Assembly (NCBI RefSeq): GCF_003129465.1
Contig: NZ_QFFF01000001.1
Location: 1,225,501-1,289,500, forward strand
From: Sphingosinicella humi
GTDB taxonomy: Bacteria > Pseudomonadota > Alphaproteobacteria > Sphingomonadales > Sphingomonadaceae
DNA: 64,000 nt
Reading direction: 5' to 3'
Shown here: positions 37,133 to 46,033 of the stretch, piece by piece
Layout of the letters: each line of letters starts with the position of its first letter
Numbering within the stretch: position 1 is the first letter of the stretch
Translations under genes and position numbers: made by a program
The notes under the pieces: generated by a model
Told to the model about the DNA's origin: nothing
What the model saw: only the letters and a program-made list of their open reading frames with translations
Database searches by the model: none

Positions 37133-37831
37133 ATGGCCATGATCGACATCGAAACGCTGGGGGGGGAGGACCGCTTTCAAGCCTATAAGGCCCAGCCCTC
37201 CGGAGCGCCACGCGCCGCCATCATCGTCATCCAGGAGATTTTCGGCGTTAACGAGGGCATTCGCCGCAAATGCGATCATTGGGCGAGCCTCGGCTATCTC
37301 GCCCTCGCGCCCGACCTTTTCTGGCGGCTCCGGCCCGGGGTCGAGCTCGACCCGGATGTCGAGAGCGAGTTCAAAGAGGCGCTGGACCTCATGGGCAAGT
37401 TCAACCAGGATCAGGGCATTCGCGATATCGAGGCCACCATCCGAGAATCCCGTAAGCACTTGCCAGAAAACGGAAAAGTGGGCTGCGTCGGCTACTGCCT
37501 GGGCGGCCGGCTTGCCTTCATGACGTCAGCCCGCACCGACATCGACGCCAGCGTCGGCTATTATGGCGTCGGCATCGACAATCTCCTCCGCGAGAAGAAC
37601 GCGATCTCGCGTCCGCTGATGCTCCACATCGCCGGGGCCGACCATTTCGTCGATCAGGCCACCCAGCGTAAGATGCACGAGGGGCTCGACGACCACCCGA
37701 AAGTCACGCTGCACGACTATCCGGGCGAGGATCACGGCTTCGCCGCCGAGATGGGCAAGCGTCGCAGTGAGGAAGCCGCCAGGCTGGCGGACCAGAGGAC
37801 GGAGGAATTCTTCGCCCGGCATCTCGCATGA
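37133..37831 (+). CDS. Dienelactone hydrolase family protein
   Basis: 232-residue alpha/beta hydrolase. Nucleophile elbow GCVGYCLGGRLAF has catalytic Cys as in dienelactone hydrolases, IVIQEIFGVNEGIRRKCD holds the Glu of the family, LHIAGADHFVD the Asp region and YPGEDHGFAAE the His. Substrate unknown; homologues cleave dienelactones or act on small carboxyl esters. The start at 37133 is preceded by a perfect AAGGAGG 6 bases upstream. ATGA overlap with the quinone oxidoreductase gene. Confidence 0.9.
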   Translation: MAMIDIETLGGEDRFQAYKAQPSGAPRAAIIVIQEIFGVNEGIRRKCDHWASLGYLALAPDLFWRLRPGVELDPDVESEFKEALDLMGKFNQDQGIRDIEATIRESRKHLPENGKVGCVGYCLGGRLAFMTSARTDIDASVGYYGVGIDNLLREKNAISRPLMLHIAGADHFVDQATQRKMHEGLDDHPKVTLHDYPGEDHGFAAEMGKRRSEEAARLADQRTEEFFARHLA

Positions 37832-38808
37832 GCGACCGCTATCGGCTCCTCATCCGCGAGACCGGCGGACCTGACGTCATCGTCCGCGAACCGCTTGGGG
37901 ACCTCAGCCCAGCGTCCGGTGAGATACTGGTTCGGCAGGAGGCGATCGGCCTCAACTTCATCGACACCTATCACCGCTCCGGCCTCTACGAAGTGCCGCT
38001 GCCGTCCGGCCTCGGCAATGAAGGCGCGGGCATCGTCGAGGCTGTCGGCGAGGGGGTTCGAGATTTCAGCATAGGCGATCGGGTCGGCAGTTTCTCCGGT
38101 CCCTTGGGCGCCTATGCGACGCACCGCGTCATTCGCGCCGATCGGGCGATCAAACTGCCGGAGTCGATCAGCTGCGACACGGCCGCCGCCATCATGCTGA
38201 AAGGCTGCACGGCCGAATTCCTCATCGAACGCTGCGCCAGGGTAAAGGCCGGCGATGCCGTCCTCGTCCACGCCGCGGCGGGCGGTGTCGGATCGATCCT
38301 CGTTCCCTGGCTGAAGGCAATCGGCGCCTTGGTCATCGCCCATGCCGGCAGCGCCGAGAAGGCGGAGACGGCGCGCGAGCTTGGCGCCGATCATGCGCTG
38401 TCCGGCCCGATGGACACGCTGGCTTCCGAGGTGCGGTCGCTGACGAACGGCGAGGGCGTGGCCGTCGTGTTCGACGGCGTCGGCGCAGCAAGCTGGCCCG
38501 CCTCGCTGGCCTCGGTCACGAGGCGGGGCCTGCTCGTCACTTATGGCAATGCATCGGGGCCGGTCCCGCCGTTCCGCGCGCTGGATCTCACCCGGGCCGG
38601 CTCGATATTCGTCACGCGTCCGACCCTCGCCGACTATGTCTCCACACCGGAAGAGATGCGGGCCTCGGCGCGGCGCCTGTTCGAGATGATCGCCGCCGGT
38701 CATGTGCCCGTCAGGATCGGCGCCCGCTATCCCTTGAGTGAGGCCGCCGCGGCGCATCGCGACCTCGAGGCTCGCCGGACAACGGGCTCTACCATCCTCA
38801 TCCCCTGA
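37828..38808 (+). CDS. NADPH:quinone oxidoreductase (zeta-crystallin-like MDR)
   Basis: 326-residue zinc-less medium-chain dehydrogenase/reductase of the QorA group. GEILVRQEAIGLNFIDTYHR and LPSGLGNEGAGIVEAVG form the catalytic domain; the NADP site is VLVHAAAGGVGSILVPWLKA at about residue 150; C-terminal YPLSEAAAAHRDLEARRTTG is the usual family end. It reduces quinones or enones. Co-translated with the dienelactone hydrolase gene, suggesting linked handling of reactive aromatic products. Confidence 0.92.
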   Translation: MSDRYRLLIRETGGPDVIVREPLGDLSPASGEILVRQEAIGLNFIDTYHRSGLYEVPLPSGLGNEGAGIVEAVGEGVRDFSIGDRVGSFSGPLGAYATHRVIRADRAIKLPESISCDTAAAIMLKGCTAEFLIERCARVKAGDAVLVHAAAGGVGSILVPWLKAIGALVIAHAGSAEKAETARELGADHALSGPMDTLASEVRSLTNGEGVAVVFDGVGAASWPASLASVTRRGLLVTYGNASGPVPPFRALDLTRAGSIFVTRPTLADYVSTPEEMRASARRLFEMIAAGHVPVRIGARYPLSEAAAAHRDLEARRTTGSTILIP

Positions 38809-38901
38809 TGTCCGGATCGCCGCGACGCCGGCGGGACTCCCTATTTGCCTTCCCGAGCGTTATCCTTGTCGTTTCGTCTCGGCAGGCGAAGGATTTGGCT
38901 G

Positions 38902-39174
38902 ATGACTCGTTCCGTCAGGACCAGCAAGGTGACCACGGTCGACTATGACCTGGAGGATGTTCGGGCGCTCCTGGCGGAGAATGCCGAAGAGGCGCTGGGC
39001 CCGCCGGAGCCCGGCTTCGACCGCAGCGTGCAGATGAAAACCGCCTTTCACGTCGAAAAGGGCGACGTGATCGTGACCGGCTTTCAGCTCACCATCCAGG
39101 ATTCCGCTCGGGAGGCGGGGCGGCGCAGCGGGATGGAAGAGAGCTCGCTCTTCCTGACCCGAGGCCGCTCCTAG
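38902..39174 (+). CDS. Hypothetical 90-residue protein
   Basis: No family recognised. The product (MTRSVRTSKVTTVDYDLEDV...) has an acidic N-terminal half (LAENAEEALGPPEPGFDRS), a hydrophobic stretch DVIVTGFQLTIQD that looks like beta strands, and a basic end (FLTRGRS). No signal peptide or membrane helix. Preceded by GAAGGA about 12 bases upstream. It ends 1 bp before the convergent TerC-family gene. Coding support is composition and position only. Confidence 0.5.
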   Translation: MTRSVRTSKVTTVDYDLEDVRALLAENAEEALGPPEPGFDRSVQMKTAFHVEKGDVIVTGFQLTIQDSAREAGRRSGMEESSLFLTRGRS

Positions 39175-39175
39175 C

Positions 39176-39895
39176 TCAGCCGAACAGGGTGGTGAGCCCC
39201 ACCTGCGGATCGACATAGCCGTCGTAGATCATCTTGCCGGCCACCCAGAGGATGATGACGAGGCCGATCCAGGCGATCCAGCGGTAGCGCTCGATATATT
39301 TGGCGAGGATGTTCGCCGCGACGCCCATCAGGGCAACCGACAGGATGAGGCCGATCACCAGGATACCCGGGTGCTCGCGCGCCGCGCCGGCCACGGCCAG
39401 CACATTGTCGAGGCTCATCGACACGTCGGCGACCGCCACGGCCCAGGCTGCGCCGGCGAAGCTCTTGGCGGGCCTCAGCCCGGCATGCTCATCGCCCGAG
39501 ATCTCCGGGGAGCCGGCGGATTCGCCGCTATGGTGCAGCTCGCGATACATCTTCCAGGCGACCCAAAGCAGCAGGATACCGCCGGCGAAGATCAGGCCGA
39601 CGATCTGCATGAGCTGCGTGACGATCAGCGCGAACAGGATGCGCAGCACCAGGGCCGCGCCGATGCCGATCAGGATCACCTTGCGGCGCTGGTCCGCCGG
39701 AAGGCCAGCCGCGAGCGCGCCGACGATGATGGCATTGTCGCCGGCCAGCATGATGTCGATCATCAACACCTGGCCGAACGCGACCCAGGCGGATGCCTGG
39801 TCGAGATTCGAGAAATCGGTGACGATCGCGTTCCAGAGGCCGCCGAGGCCATCGACCCCCGAAAGGGCTGAGAGGTTCAGAAGAATATCGAGCAT
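39176..39895 (-). CDS. TerC-family integral membrane protein
   Basis: 239-residue protein with about seven membrane helices. The TerC signature IDIMLAGDNAIIVGALAAGL near residue 47 and VAVADVSMSLDNVLAVAGAA near 150 supply the two conserved Asp/Asn metal-site motifs. Members (YjbE/Alx/MeeY type) export Mn2+ or help metalate secreted enzymes; some respond to alkaline pH. Lies 24 bp downstream of rho on the same strand; no yybP-ykoY riboswitch was recognised in that gap, which is too short. Confidence 0.9.
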   Translation of the reverse strand: MLDILLNLSALSGVDGLGGLWNAIVTDFSNLDQASAWVAFGQVLMIDIMLAGDNAIIVGALAAGLPADQRRKVILIGIGAALVLRILFALIVTQLMQIVGLIFAGGILLLWVAWKMYRELHHSGESAGSPEISGDEHAGLRPAKSFAGAAWAVAVADVSMSLDNVLAVAGAAREHPGILVIGLILSVALMGVAANILAKYIERYRWIAWIGLVIILWVAGKMIYDGYVDPQVGLTTLFG

Positions 39896-39919
39896 GTCTT
39901 GGCGAACGCCCCCGGCCGC

Positions 39920-41176
39920 TTACTGGTTCATTGAAGCAAAGAAATCCTCGTTGGACTTCGCGTCCTTCATCTTGTCGAGCAGGAACTGCATCGCATCGAC
40001 CGTGCCCATCTGCATGAGGATGCGGCGCAGGACCCACATCTTGGAGAGAGTGGCCGGATCGACCAGCAGCTCTTCCTTGCGGGTGCCGGACTTACCGACG
40101 TCGAGTGCCGGGAAGATGCGCTTGTCGGCGACCTTGCGGTCGAGCACGATCTCGGAGTTGCCGGTACCCTTGAACTCCTCGAAGATGACCTCGTCCATCT
40201 TGGAGCCGGTATCGATGAGCGCGGTCGCGATGATCGAGAGCGAACCGCCTTCCTCGATATTGCGCGCGGCGCCGAAGAAGCGCTTCGGCCGCTGCAGGGC
40301 ATTGGCGTCGACGCCGCCGGTCAGCACCTTGCCGGAGCTCGGCACCACCGTATTGTAGGCGCGGCCGAGGCGAGTGATCGAGTCGAGGAGGATGACGACG
40401 TCCTTCTTGTGCTCGACGAGGCGCTTGGCCTTCTCGATCACCATCTCGGCGACCTGGACGTGGCGGCTGGCGGGCTCGTCGAATGTCGAGGAGATGACCT
40501 CGCCCTGCACCGAGCGCTGCATGTCGGTCACTTCTTCCGGCCGCTCGTCGATAAGCAGGACCAGGAGATAGACTTCCGGATGGTTGTCGGTGATCGCCTT
40601 GGCGATATTCTGCAGGAGCACCGTCTTGCCGACGCGCGGCGGCGCGACGATCAGCGCGCGCTGGCCCTTGCCTTGGGGCGAGACGATGTCGATGACGCGG
40701 GCGGACTTGTCCTTAACCGTGGGGTCGGCGCTGTCGAGCGTCAGCTTCTCGTCGGGATAGAGCGGCGTCAGATTGTCGAAATTGACGCGGTGGCGAACTG
40801 CCTCCGGGTCATCGTAATTGACCTGAGTGAGGCGGACGAGCGCGAAATAACGCTCCCCGTCCTTGGGGCCGCGGATCTCGCCTTCCACGGTGTCGCCGGT
40901 GCGAAGGCCGAATTTGCGGACCTGGTTCGGCGACACATAGATGTCGTCCGGACCGGCCAGATAGTTGGCGTCAGGGCTGCGCAGGAAGCCGAAGCCGTCT
41001 GGCAGCACCTCGATCGTGCCCATGCCCATGATTTCCTGGCCCTTCTCGGCCTGGACCTTCAAAATGGAGAACATGAGCTCCTGCTTGCGGAGCGTGGACG
41101 CGCCCTCGACGCCGAGCTCTTCGGCCATGGCGACCAGCTCGGCCGGGGTCTTTTGCTTCAAGTCTTTGAGATGCAT
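39920..41176 (-). CDS. rho: Transcription termination factor Rho
   Basis: 418-residue hexameric RNA helicase. N-terminal SAP-like helix ([20 protein letters not shown]), cold-shock-like RNA-binding domain ([20 protein letters not shown]), Walker [16 protein letters not shown] at about residue 180, Q-loop and R-loop [20 protein letters not shown], and the C-terminal ATPase. Highly conserved length. The leader of at least 100 bases before the ATG (to a putative promoter) leaves room for the autoregulation usual for rho. Confidence 0.98.
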   Translation of the reverse strand: MHLKDLKQKTPAELVAMAEELGVEGASTLRKQELMFSILKVQAEKGQEIMGMGTIEVLPDGFGFLRSPDANYLAGPDDIYVSPNQVRKFGLRTGDTVEGEIRGPKDGERYFALVRLTQVNYDDPEAVRHRVNFDNLTPLYPDEKLTLDSADPTVKDKSARVIDIVSPQGKGQRALIVAPPRVGKTVLLQNIAKAITDNHPEVYLLVLLIDERPEEVTDMQRSVQGEVISSTFDEPASRHVQVAEMVIEKAKRLVEHKKDVVILLDSITRLGRAYNTVVPSSGKVLTGGVDANALQRPKRFFGAARNIEEGGSLSIIATALIDTGSKMDEVIFEEFKGTGNSEIVLDRKVADKRIFPALDVGKSGTRKEELLVDPATLSKMWVLRRILMQMGTVDAMQFLLDKMKDAKSNEDFFASMNQ

Positions 41177-41273
41177 AGGTTTCTCGGAAAATCTAGAGTC
41201 GGTCGTTCAAAGCTCGGAGGAACGGCTTTAGGTGGGAGTGTCTGCGCGGACGGCAGGCCAACGACTTGGGGCG

Positions 41274-41302
41274 GCGTTAGGCTCCACCCTAAATCAAGTC
41301 AA
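41274..41302 (-). promoter_or_regulatory. Putative promoter of rho
   Basis: On the minus strand TTGACT (41302-41297) and TAACGC (41279-41274) are separated by 17 bases. The -35 element is close to consensus, the -10 is weak. It would give a leader of about 90 bases. Position-only evidence; other promoters in the hemJ-rho gap are possible. Confidence 0.3.
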
Positions 41303-41343
41303 GCGGACGGAAAAGCAGCTTTTGGTTCGCTGCACGGCAACGA

Positions 41344-41805
41344 TCAAAACGGCCGCACGACGACGAGGATGACGATAATCGCGGTGGCGATGCCGGGCAC
41401 TTCGTTCATGATGCGCAACGCCTTGCCGCTGGCCTTGCGCTCGCCCTTCGCCAGCTTCTTGCCGTAGCCGACCATGTAGCCATGATAGCCCGACAGCAGG
41501 AAGACCAGCGCGAACTTGGCGTGGAACCAGCCCTGCGTCCAAGCCTCGGTGATGTAGGCGAGGGTAAGGCCGAGCACCCACACCAGGACGATCGACGGCG
41601 TGATGATGATGTTCCTGAGCTTCTTCTCGCGCTCGATCCAGCGCTGCTCCTCAACCGAGCCGGGCGTCGATTCCTGATGGTAGATATAGAAGCGCGGCAG
41701 CATGAACATGCCCGCGATCCAGAAGATCACGAAGATGATGTGAGCGGCCTTGATCCAGAGATAGGTCAAATCGAGAGCTGTCCCAAGATCGAGGGAGCCG
41801 TTCAT
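41344..41805 (-). CDS. hemJ: Protoporphyrinogen oxidase HemJ
   Basis: 153-residue membrane protein with about four helices: YLWIKAAHIIFVIFWIAGMF carries the conserved heme-ligand His, WFHAKFALVFLLSGYHGYMV the second His pair, and ALRIMNEVPGIATAIIVILV the last helix. HemJ oxidises protoporphyrinogen IX in most Alphaproteobacteria in place of HemG/HemY. It overlaps hemE by ATGA, so two heme steps are co-translated beside the origin. Confidence 0.95.
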   Translation of the reverse strand: MNGSLDLGTALDLTYLWIKAAHIIFVIFWIAGMFMLPRFYIYHQESTPGSVEEQRWIEREKKLRNIIITPSIVLVWVLGLTLAYITEAWTQGWFHAKFALVFLLSGYHGYMVGYGKKLAKGERKASGKALRIMNEVPGIATAIIVILVVVRPF

Positions 41806-42827
41806 TGGCGGACCAATTCGAGCAGCTTTTCCACGTGCGCGATCGGTGTGTCCGGCAGGATGCCATGCCCCAGGTTGAAGATGTGCGGACGGTCTTCGAA
41901 CGCTGATATGATACGCCGCACCGCCTTTTCAAGCGATTTGCCGCCGGCGATCAGCGCCAGCGGATCAAGGTTGCCCTGGACCGGAAGACCGGCGGGCAGG
42001 CTCCGCGCCGCCCATTCGGGATCCACCGTCTCGTCGAGGCCGATCACATCCACGCCGGTCTCGCGCGCATAGCCCGCGATCTTTCCGCCCGCGCCCTTCG
42101 GAAAGCCGATCACCGGCACCTCAGGGTGGCGTTTCTTGAAATCCGACACGATGCGGGCGGTGGGCGCGATCACCCATTGCTCGAACTGGTCGGGCGAGAG
42201 GCTGCCGGCCCAGCTGTCGAAAAGCTGCACGGCTTCGACGCCGGCATTCACCTGTCCCGACAGATAATCGACCGTCATATCCGCCACCGCGTCAATGATG
42301 GCGGCGAAGGCTTCGGGGTCACGATAAGCATAGCGCCTGGCTTCGGCCTGTTCCCGGCTGCCCTGACCGGCCACCATATAGGTCGCCACGGTCCAGGGGC
42401 TGCCCGCAAAGCCCAGGAATGTGGTCTCGGCGGGGAGGACCGCCTTCACTTTCTCCACAGTCCTGTAAACCGGCTCCAGGCGGCCCGGCACGGCCTCGAA
42501 CGCGGCAAGCGAGGCGTCGACCAACGGCGGCGACAGGCGCGGCCCCTCGCCGGCCTCGAAACGCAGGTCCTGGCCCAACGCATAGGGCACGATCAGGATA
42601 TCGGAGAATAAAATGGCCCCGTCGAAGCCGAACCGGCGGATCGGCTGAAGCGTCACCTCGGCCGCGGCGTCGCTGTCGTAGACGAGTTCCAGGAACCCAC
42701 CCTTCTCGGCTCTAAGCGCGCGGTACTCAGGGAGGTACCGGCCGGCCTGGCGCATCAGCCAAATCGGCTTTTTCCCAGTATTTCTGCCATTTAGGACCGT
42801 GAGGAGGGGTTTGGTCGAACCGGACAT
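41802..42827 (-). CDS. hemE: Uroporphyrinogen decarboxylase
   Basis: 341-residue cytoplasmic TIM-barrel enzyme making coproporphyrinogen III. Motifs PIWLMRQAGRYLPEYRALR at the N-terminus, ILFSDILIVPYALGQDL, FAGSPWTVATYMVAGQGS, VQLFDSWAGSLSP and LGHGILPDTPIAHVEKL. Start at 42827 (MSGSTKPLL). It is the left neighbour of the oriC candidate, the same arrangement as hemE beside Cori in Caulobacter. Confidence 0.98.
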   Translation of the reverse strand: MSGSTKPLLTVLNGRNTGKKPIWLMRQAGRYLPEYRALRAEKGGFLELVYDSDAAAEVTLQPIRRFGFDGAILFSDILIVPYALGQDLRFEAGEGPRLSPPLVDASLAAFEAVPGRLEPVYRTVEKVKAVLPAETTFLGFAGSPWTVATYMVAGQGSREQAEARRYAYRDPEAFAAIIDAVADMTVDYLSGQVNAGVEAVQLFDSWAGSLSPDQFEQWVIAPTARIVSDFKKRHPEVPVIGFPKGAGGKIAGYARETGVDVIGLDETVDPEWAARSLPAGLPVQGNLDPLALIAGGKSLEKAVRRIISAFEDRPHIFNLGHGILPDTPIAHVEKLLELVRQ

Positions 42828-42994
42828 GAGAAGGCGATCGGCTCCCGCTCTTAATCTATAGAGACTCTAATAGAAGAGTCTGATGAAGGTTGTTGGGCGA
42901 GGGAAGCTGGGGTTTATTGCTTCCCACCGATTTTGCAAACAGCTTGACTCCTGTCGCCCCGCCGACCCTCGCGGATTCGCGTTCCTTATCCCCG

Positions 42995-43003
42995 CTATCC
43001 ACA
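42995..43003 (+). promoter_or_regulatory. DnaA box candidate 1
   Basis: CTATCCACA differs from the TTATCCACA consensus at one position. Located in the hemE-ppsR gap. Confidence 0.65.
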
Positions 43004-43117
43004 GGGAAATCACGGAACTTTTCCGCTCTTCGTAAAACTGTGGGCGGAATCCGGATGATGGGGATCAAAGCATTTCTTGAAAGCATCCCAAGGCTTCCGC
43101 TAGCGCTTTCCCCAAGT

Positions 43118-43126
43118 TTTTCCACA
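43118..43126 (+). promoter_or_regulatory. DnaA box candidate 2
   Basis: TTTTCCACA differs from the consensus at one position and shares the following CAGGG context with box 1. Located about 50 bp upstream of the ppsR start. Confidence 0.6.
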
Positions 43127-43174
43127 GGGCTATAGGGTCGTTTCTAAACGGTTGGTGGCTGAAGGCATTCCGAC

Positions 43175-43993
43175 ATGAGTCAGCTCCATCTCCATCTTCT
43201 GTCGGATTCGACCGGCGAAACGCTCGAGGTAGTCGCGAAGGCCTGCCTCGCTCAGTTCGACGGCGTCGACGTGCTTCGCCATTTCTGGCCGATGGTTCGA
43301 TCCGAAGGCCATCTCGACCGGGTGCTCGACGATGTCGAGCGGCGGCCGGGGCTCGTCCTTTATACTCTGGTCAACAGCAACATCCGCCGCGAGCTCGAAC
43401 GCCAGTGCCGGCGGCGGGGGATTCATGCCGTCTCGGCGCTGGACCCGGTGATCGACGCGCTATCGGCGGTCCTGGGGCAGCAGGCCAAGGCGAGGCCTGG
43501 TCGGCAGCACGCGCTCGACGCCGCCTATTTCGCCCGCGTCGACGCCATTCAGTTCAGCATCGCCCATGACGACGGGCTCGGCGTCGAGAATTGGGAGGAG
43601 GCCGACATCGTCCTGGCAGGCGTCTCCCGTACGTCGAAGACGCCGACCTCAATCTATCTCGCCAATCGCGGCTACAAGGTCGCCAACATACCGCTCGTGC
43701 CGGAATCGCCGCCGCCGCCGTCGCTCTTCGGGCTCAAGCACCCGCTGATCGTGGGTTTGACGGCCGGCACGGACCGGCTGATCCAGATCCGCCGCAACCG
43801 GCTGCTTTCGTTGAACCAGGCGGCCGAGACGGATTATGTCGATCTCGACGCGGTCAATGCAGAGCTCGCCTTTGCGCGGCGGATTTTCGCGGATAGTGGT
43901 TGGCCGGTAATAGACGTCACGCGCCGGTCCATCGAGGAAACCGCCTTTGCGATTGTGAAACTGTGCGAGCAGCGGGAGTATAGTCAGACATGA
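43175..43993 (+). CDS. ppsR: Pyruvate, water dikinase regulatory protein (DUF299, PpsR type)
   Basis: 272-residue bifunctional kinase/phosphorylase that inactivates and reactivates phosphoenolpyruvate synthase or PPDK by ADP- and Pi-dependent modification. Signature blocks: LHLLSDSTGETLEVVAKACL, the nucleotide loop GVSRTSKTPTSIYLANRG at about residue 150, and ADSGWPVIDVTRRSIEETA near the end. First gene to the right of the oriC candidate and head of a rightward series; its stop overlaps maf (ATGA). Confidence 0.95.
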   Translation: MSQLHLHLLSDSTGETLEVVAKACLAQFDGVDVLRHFWPMVRSEGHLDRVLDDVERRPGLVLYTLVNSNIRRELERQCRRRGIHAVSALDPVIDALSAVLGQQAKARPGRQHALDAAYFARVDAIQFSIAHDDGLGVENWEEADIVLAGVSRTSKTPTSIYLANRGYKVANIPLVPESPPPPSLFGLKHPLIVGLTAGTDRLIQIRRNRLLSLNQAAETDYVDLDAVNAELAFARRIFADSGWPVIDVTRRSIEETAFAIVKLCEQREYSQT

Positions 43994-44580
43994 AAGTGAT
44001 CCTCGCCTCCTTGAGCGAGACGCGCCGGAACATGCTGGAATCCGCCGGTGTGCGGTTCGAAGCGCGCTCGGCGCTCGTCAATGAGGAAAGGGCCAAGGCC
44101 GAGCTGAAGAGCGACGGGCTCGCCGCTCATGCCATCGCCAAGGGGCTGGCCGAGATGAAAGCGCTCAGCATCGAGGCGCCCAAGGCGCTGGTCCTCGGCT
44201 CCGACCAGACGCTCGAGTTCGGCGATTTTGGTATGCTCGACAAGCCGGCGTCCCGGGCGGATGCGCGTTCGCAGCTGAAGATGCTTCGCGGCAAGAGCCA
44301 CTTCCTTCACTCGGCCGTGGTGGCGGCGGAAAATGGCAAGATCGTCTGGCGGCAGGTCGATACGGCGCGCCTGACGATGCGCCCGCTCAGCGACGAATTC
44401 ATCGACGATTATCTCGATCTCGAGTTCGACAATATCCGCAACAGCGTCGGCGGGTACCAGATCGAAGGGCGCGGCGTGCAGCTGTTCGAGTGGATGGAAG
44501 GCAATTATTTCACCATCCTGGGCATGCCACTGCTGCCGCTGCTCGATTATCTGAGGAGTCGGGGTATCCTGGGGTCATGA
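43990..44580 (+). CDS. maf: Maf family nucleotide pyrophosphatase
   Basis: 196-residue Maf/Ham1-like enzyme hydrolysing non-canonical or pyrimidine NTPs. ILASLSETRRNMLESAGVRF replaces the usual ASxSPRR motif, VLGSDQTLEFG carries the catalytic Asp, RSQLKMLRGKSHFLHSAVV and SVGGYQIEGRGVQLFEWMEG complete the fold. Maf proteins can also slow division. ATGA overlap with ppsR, then 22 bp to aroE. Confidence 0.92.
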   Translation: MKVILASLSETRRNMLESAGVRFEARSALVNEERAKAELKSDGLAAHAIAKGLAEMKALSIEAPKALVLGSDQTLEFGDFGMLDKPASRADARSQLKMLRGKSHFLHSAVVAAENGKIVWRQVDTARLTMRPLSDEFIDDYLDLEFDNIRNSVGGYQIEGRGVQLFEWMEGNYFTILGMPLLPLLDYLRSRGILGS

Positions 44581-44602
44581 TCGGACTAAAAGGGGAAGGC
44601 TG

Positions 44603-45436
44603 ATGGGCGTCCCCTATGCCGAGGTGATCGGTGATCCGATCGATCACAGCCTGTCACCGCTGATCCACAATTTCTGGCTCGAGAAGCTCGGGATTGAAGG
44701 CGAGTATCGCGCGACCCGCATTCGTCCGACTGAGCTATCCGACTATCTCGAGGGAAGGCGCACCGACATTTGGTGGCGCGGTTGCAACGTCACGGCACCC
44801 CTCAAGGAGGTCGCGGCCGATCTTGTGGGTTCGCCGGCCGGGCTCTGCCGCTTCGTCGGCGCCGTCAACTGCATCGTGCGGACACCGATGGCCTGCCTGT
44901 ACGGCACCAACACCGACATGTTGGGCGTGGCGGAAGCGCTGCGGAATACCAAGCTCGACGGAGCGATCGTTTGCCTGATCGGATCGGGCGGGGCGGCGCG
45001 GTCTGTTCTCTGCCATTTTCAAGGAAAGCCGGTGGCGCGGGTGCGCATCCTGGCGCGTAACGTCGAAAAGGCGGCAAAGCTTGTCGAGGGATTCGATGGT
45101 GTGTTCGAAGTGATCGGCATGGACGACGCCCGGGCCGCTTTCGGCAACGCGTCGATCATCGTCAACGCGACGCCCCTCGGAATGACTGGCAAGCCGCCCA
45201 TGGTGGCAGACGTCATCAATGGGCTCGCTGGGGCTGATCCTGATGCGACTATATTCGACACTCTTTATGCGCCGCCGGAGACCGAGCTGCTGTCCAAGGC
45301 GAGGAATATCGGACTGCACACCGTCAACGGGCTCCCGATGCTGATCGGCCAGGCGGCGCCAGCCTTCGAGCTGTTCTTCGGCGCGCCCGCCCCGCGCGAG
45401 CACGACGCCGAGCTTCGCGAGCGGCTGACGCGATGA
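44603..45436 (+). CDS. aroE: Shikimate dehydrogenase
   Basis: 277-residue NADPH enzyme converting 3-dehydroshikimate to shikimate. YAEVIGDPIDHSLSPLIHNF binds substrate, GCNVTAPLKE contains the catalytic Lys, YGTNTDMLGVAEAL the Asp, LIGSGGAARSVLCHF the NADP loop and INATPLGMTG the family motif. AGGGGAAGG precedes the start. ATGA overlap with coaE. Confidence 0.96.
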   Translation: MGVPYAEVIGDPIDHSLSPLIHNFWLEKLGIEGEYRATRIRPTELSDYLEGRRTDIWWRGCNVTAPLKEVAADLVGSPAGLCRFVGAVNCIVRTPMACLYGTNTDMLGVAEALRNTKLDGAIVCLIGSGGAARSVLCHFQGKPVARVRILARNVEKAAKLVEGFDGVFEVIGMDDARAAFGNASIIVNATPLGMTGKPPMVADVINGLAGADPDATIFDTLYAPPETELLSKARNIGLHTVNGLPMLIGQAAPAFELFFGAPAPREHDAELRERLTR

Positions 45437-46026
45437 TCGTCCTTGGTCTCACCGGCTCTATCGGCATGGGCAAGTCGACGGTCGGCGCGATGTTCGCCGA
45501 AGAGGGCGTGCCGCTGTTCGATGCGGACGCCGTGGTGCATCGGCTACAGGGTCCGGAAGGGGCGCTGGTGGCCGAGGTCGAGGCGCATTTCCCCGGCACA
45601 ACCGGCAGTGGCGGGGTCAATCGCACGGCACTGGCCGAAGCGGTGCTGGGGGAGCCGGCGCAGCTCAGGCGCCTGGAGGCGCTGGTTCACCCGGCGGTCG
45701 CCCAGGAAAAGGAGGCATTCCTCGCTGCCCATGCCGAGGCGCCGCTTGTCGTCCTCGATATCCCTCTGCTGTTCGAAAAGGGCGGCTGGAGGTCCGTCGA
45801 CAAAATCGTCGTCGTGTCCGCTCCCGCCGAAATCCAACGGGTCCGCGTGCTCGCCCGCCCCGGCATGACCGAAGAGAGACTGGACGCGATTCTAGCCCTG
45901 CAGACGCCGGACGCGGAAAAGCGCGCGCGGGCCGACTTCGTGATCGAGACCGGCGGCTCGTTCGACGAGACTCGCACTCAGGTGCGCGCGATCATCGCTT
46001 GTCTCACACGCCCGTCCGTCGGATAA
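45433..46026 (+). CDS. coaE: Dephospho-CoA kinase
   Basis: 197-residue P-loop kinase for the last step of CoA synthesis. VLGLTGSIGMGKSTVGAMF is the Walker A, LFDADAVVHRLQGPEGALV the CoA-binding DxD block, and VLDIPLLFEKGG the conserved LFE motif. Co-translated with aroE; 7 bp before dnaQ. Confidence 0.96.
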   Translation: MIVLGLTGSIGMGKSTVGAMFAEEGVPLFDADAVVHRLQGPEGALVAEVEAHFPGTTGSGGVNRTALAEAVLGEPAQLRRLEALVHPAVAQEKEAFLAAHAEAPLVVLDIPLLFEKGGWRSVDKIVVVSAPAEIQRVRVLARPGMTEERLDAILALQTPDAEKRARADFVIETGGSFDETRTQVRAIIACLTRPSVG

Positions 46027-46033
46027 GGAAGCC

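Larger units (their letters stand above)
42828..43174. other. Candidate chromosomal replication origin (oriC)
   Basis: This 347-bp gap separates hemE from ppsR and is the only gene-free stretch over 300 bp. It contains two near-consensus DnaA boxes on the plus strand, CTATCCACA (42995-43003) and TTTTCCACA (43118-43126), each followed by GGG, plus a weaker TTATCCCCG (42986). Five GANTC sites (42863, 42876, 42946, 42974, 43047) are more than chance would give, as expected for CcrM-regulated alphaproteobacterial origins. AT-rich patches and the hairpin AGACTC/GAGTCT (42862-42881) lie at the hemE end. Flanking genes diverge away from the gap on both sides, matching leading-strand orientation from an origin. 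No promoter could be assigned with confidence. Confidence 0.75.

Noticed and set aside
41311-41323. Palindrome AAAAGCAGCTTTT as a terminator between hemJ and rho
   Set aside because: The arms leave a one-base loop and cannot form a normal hairpin.
41832-41837. CACGTG core inside hemE as a parS
   Set aside because: Only the left half-site resembles parS; the right flank does not match.
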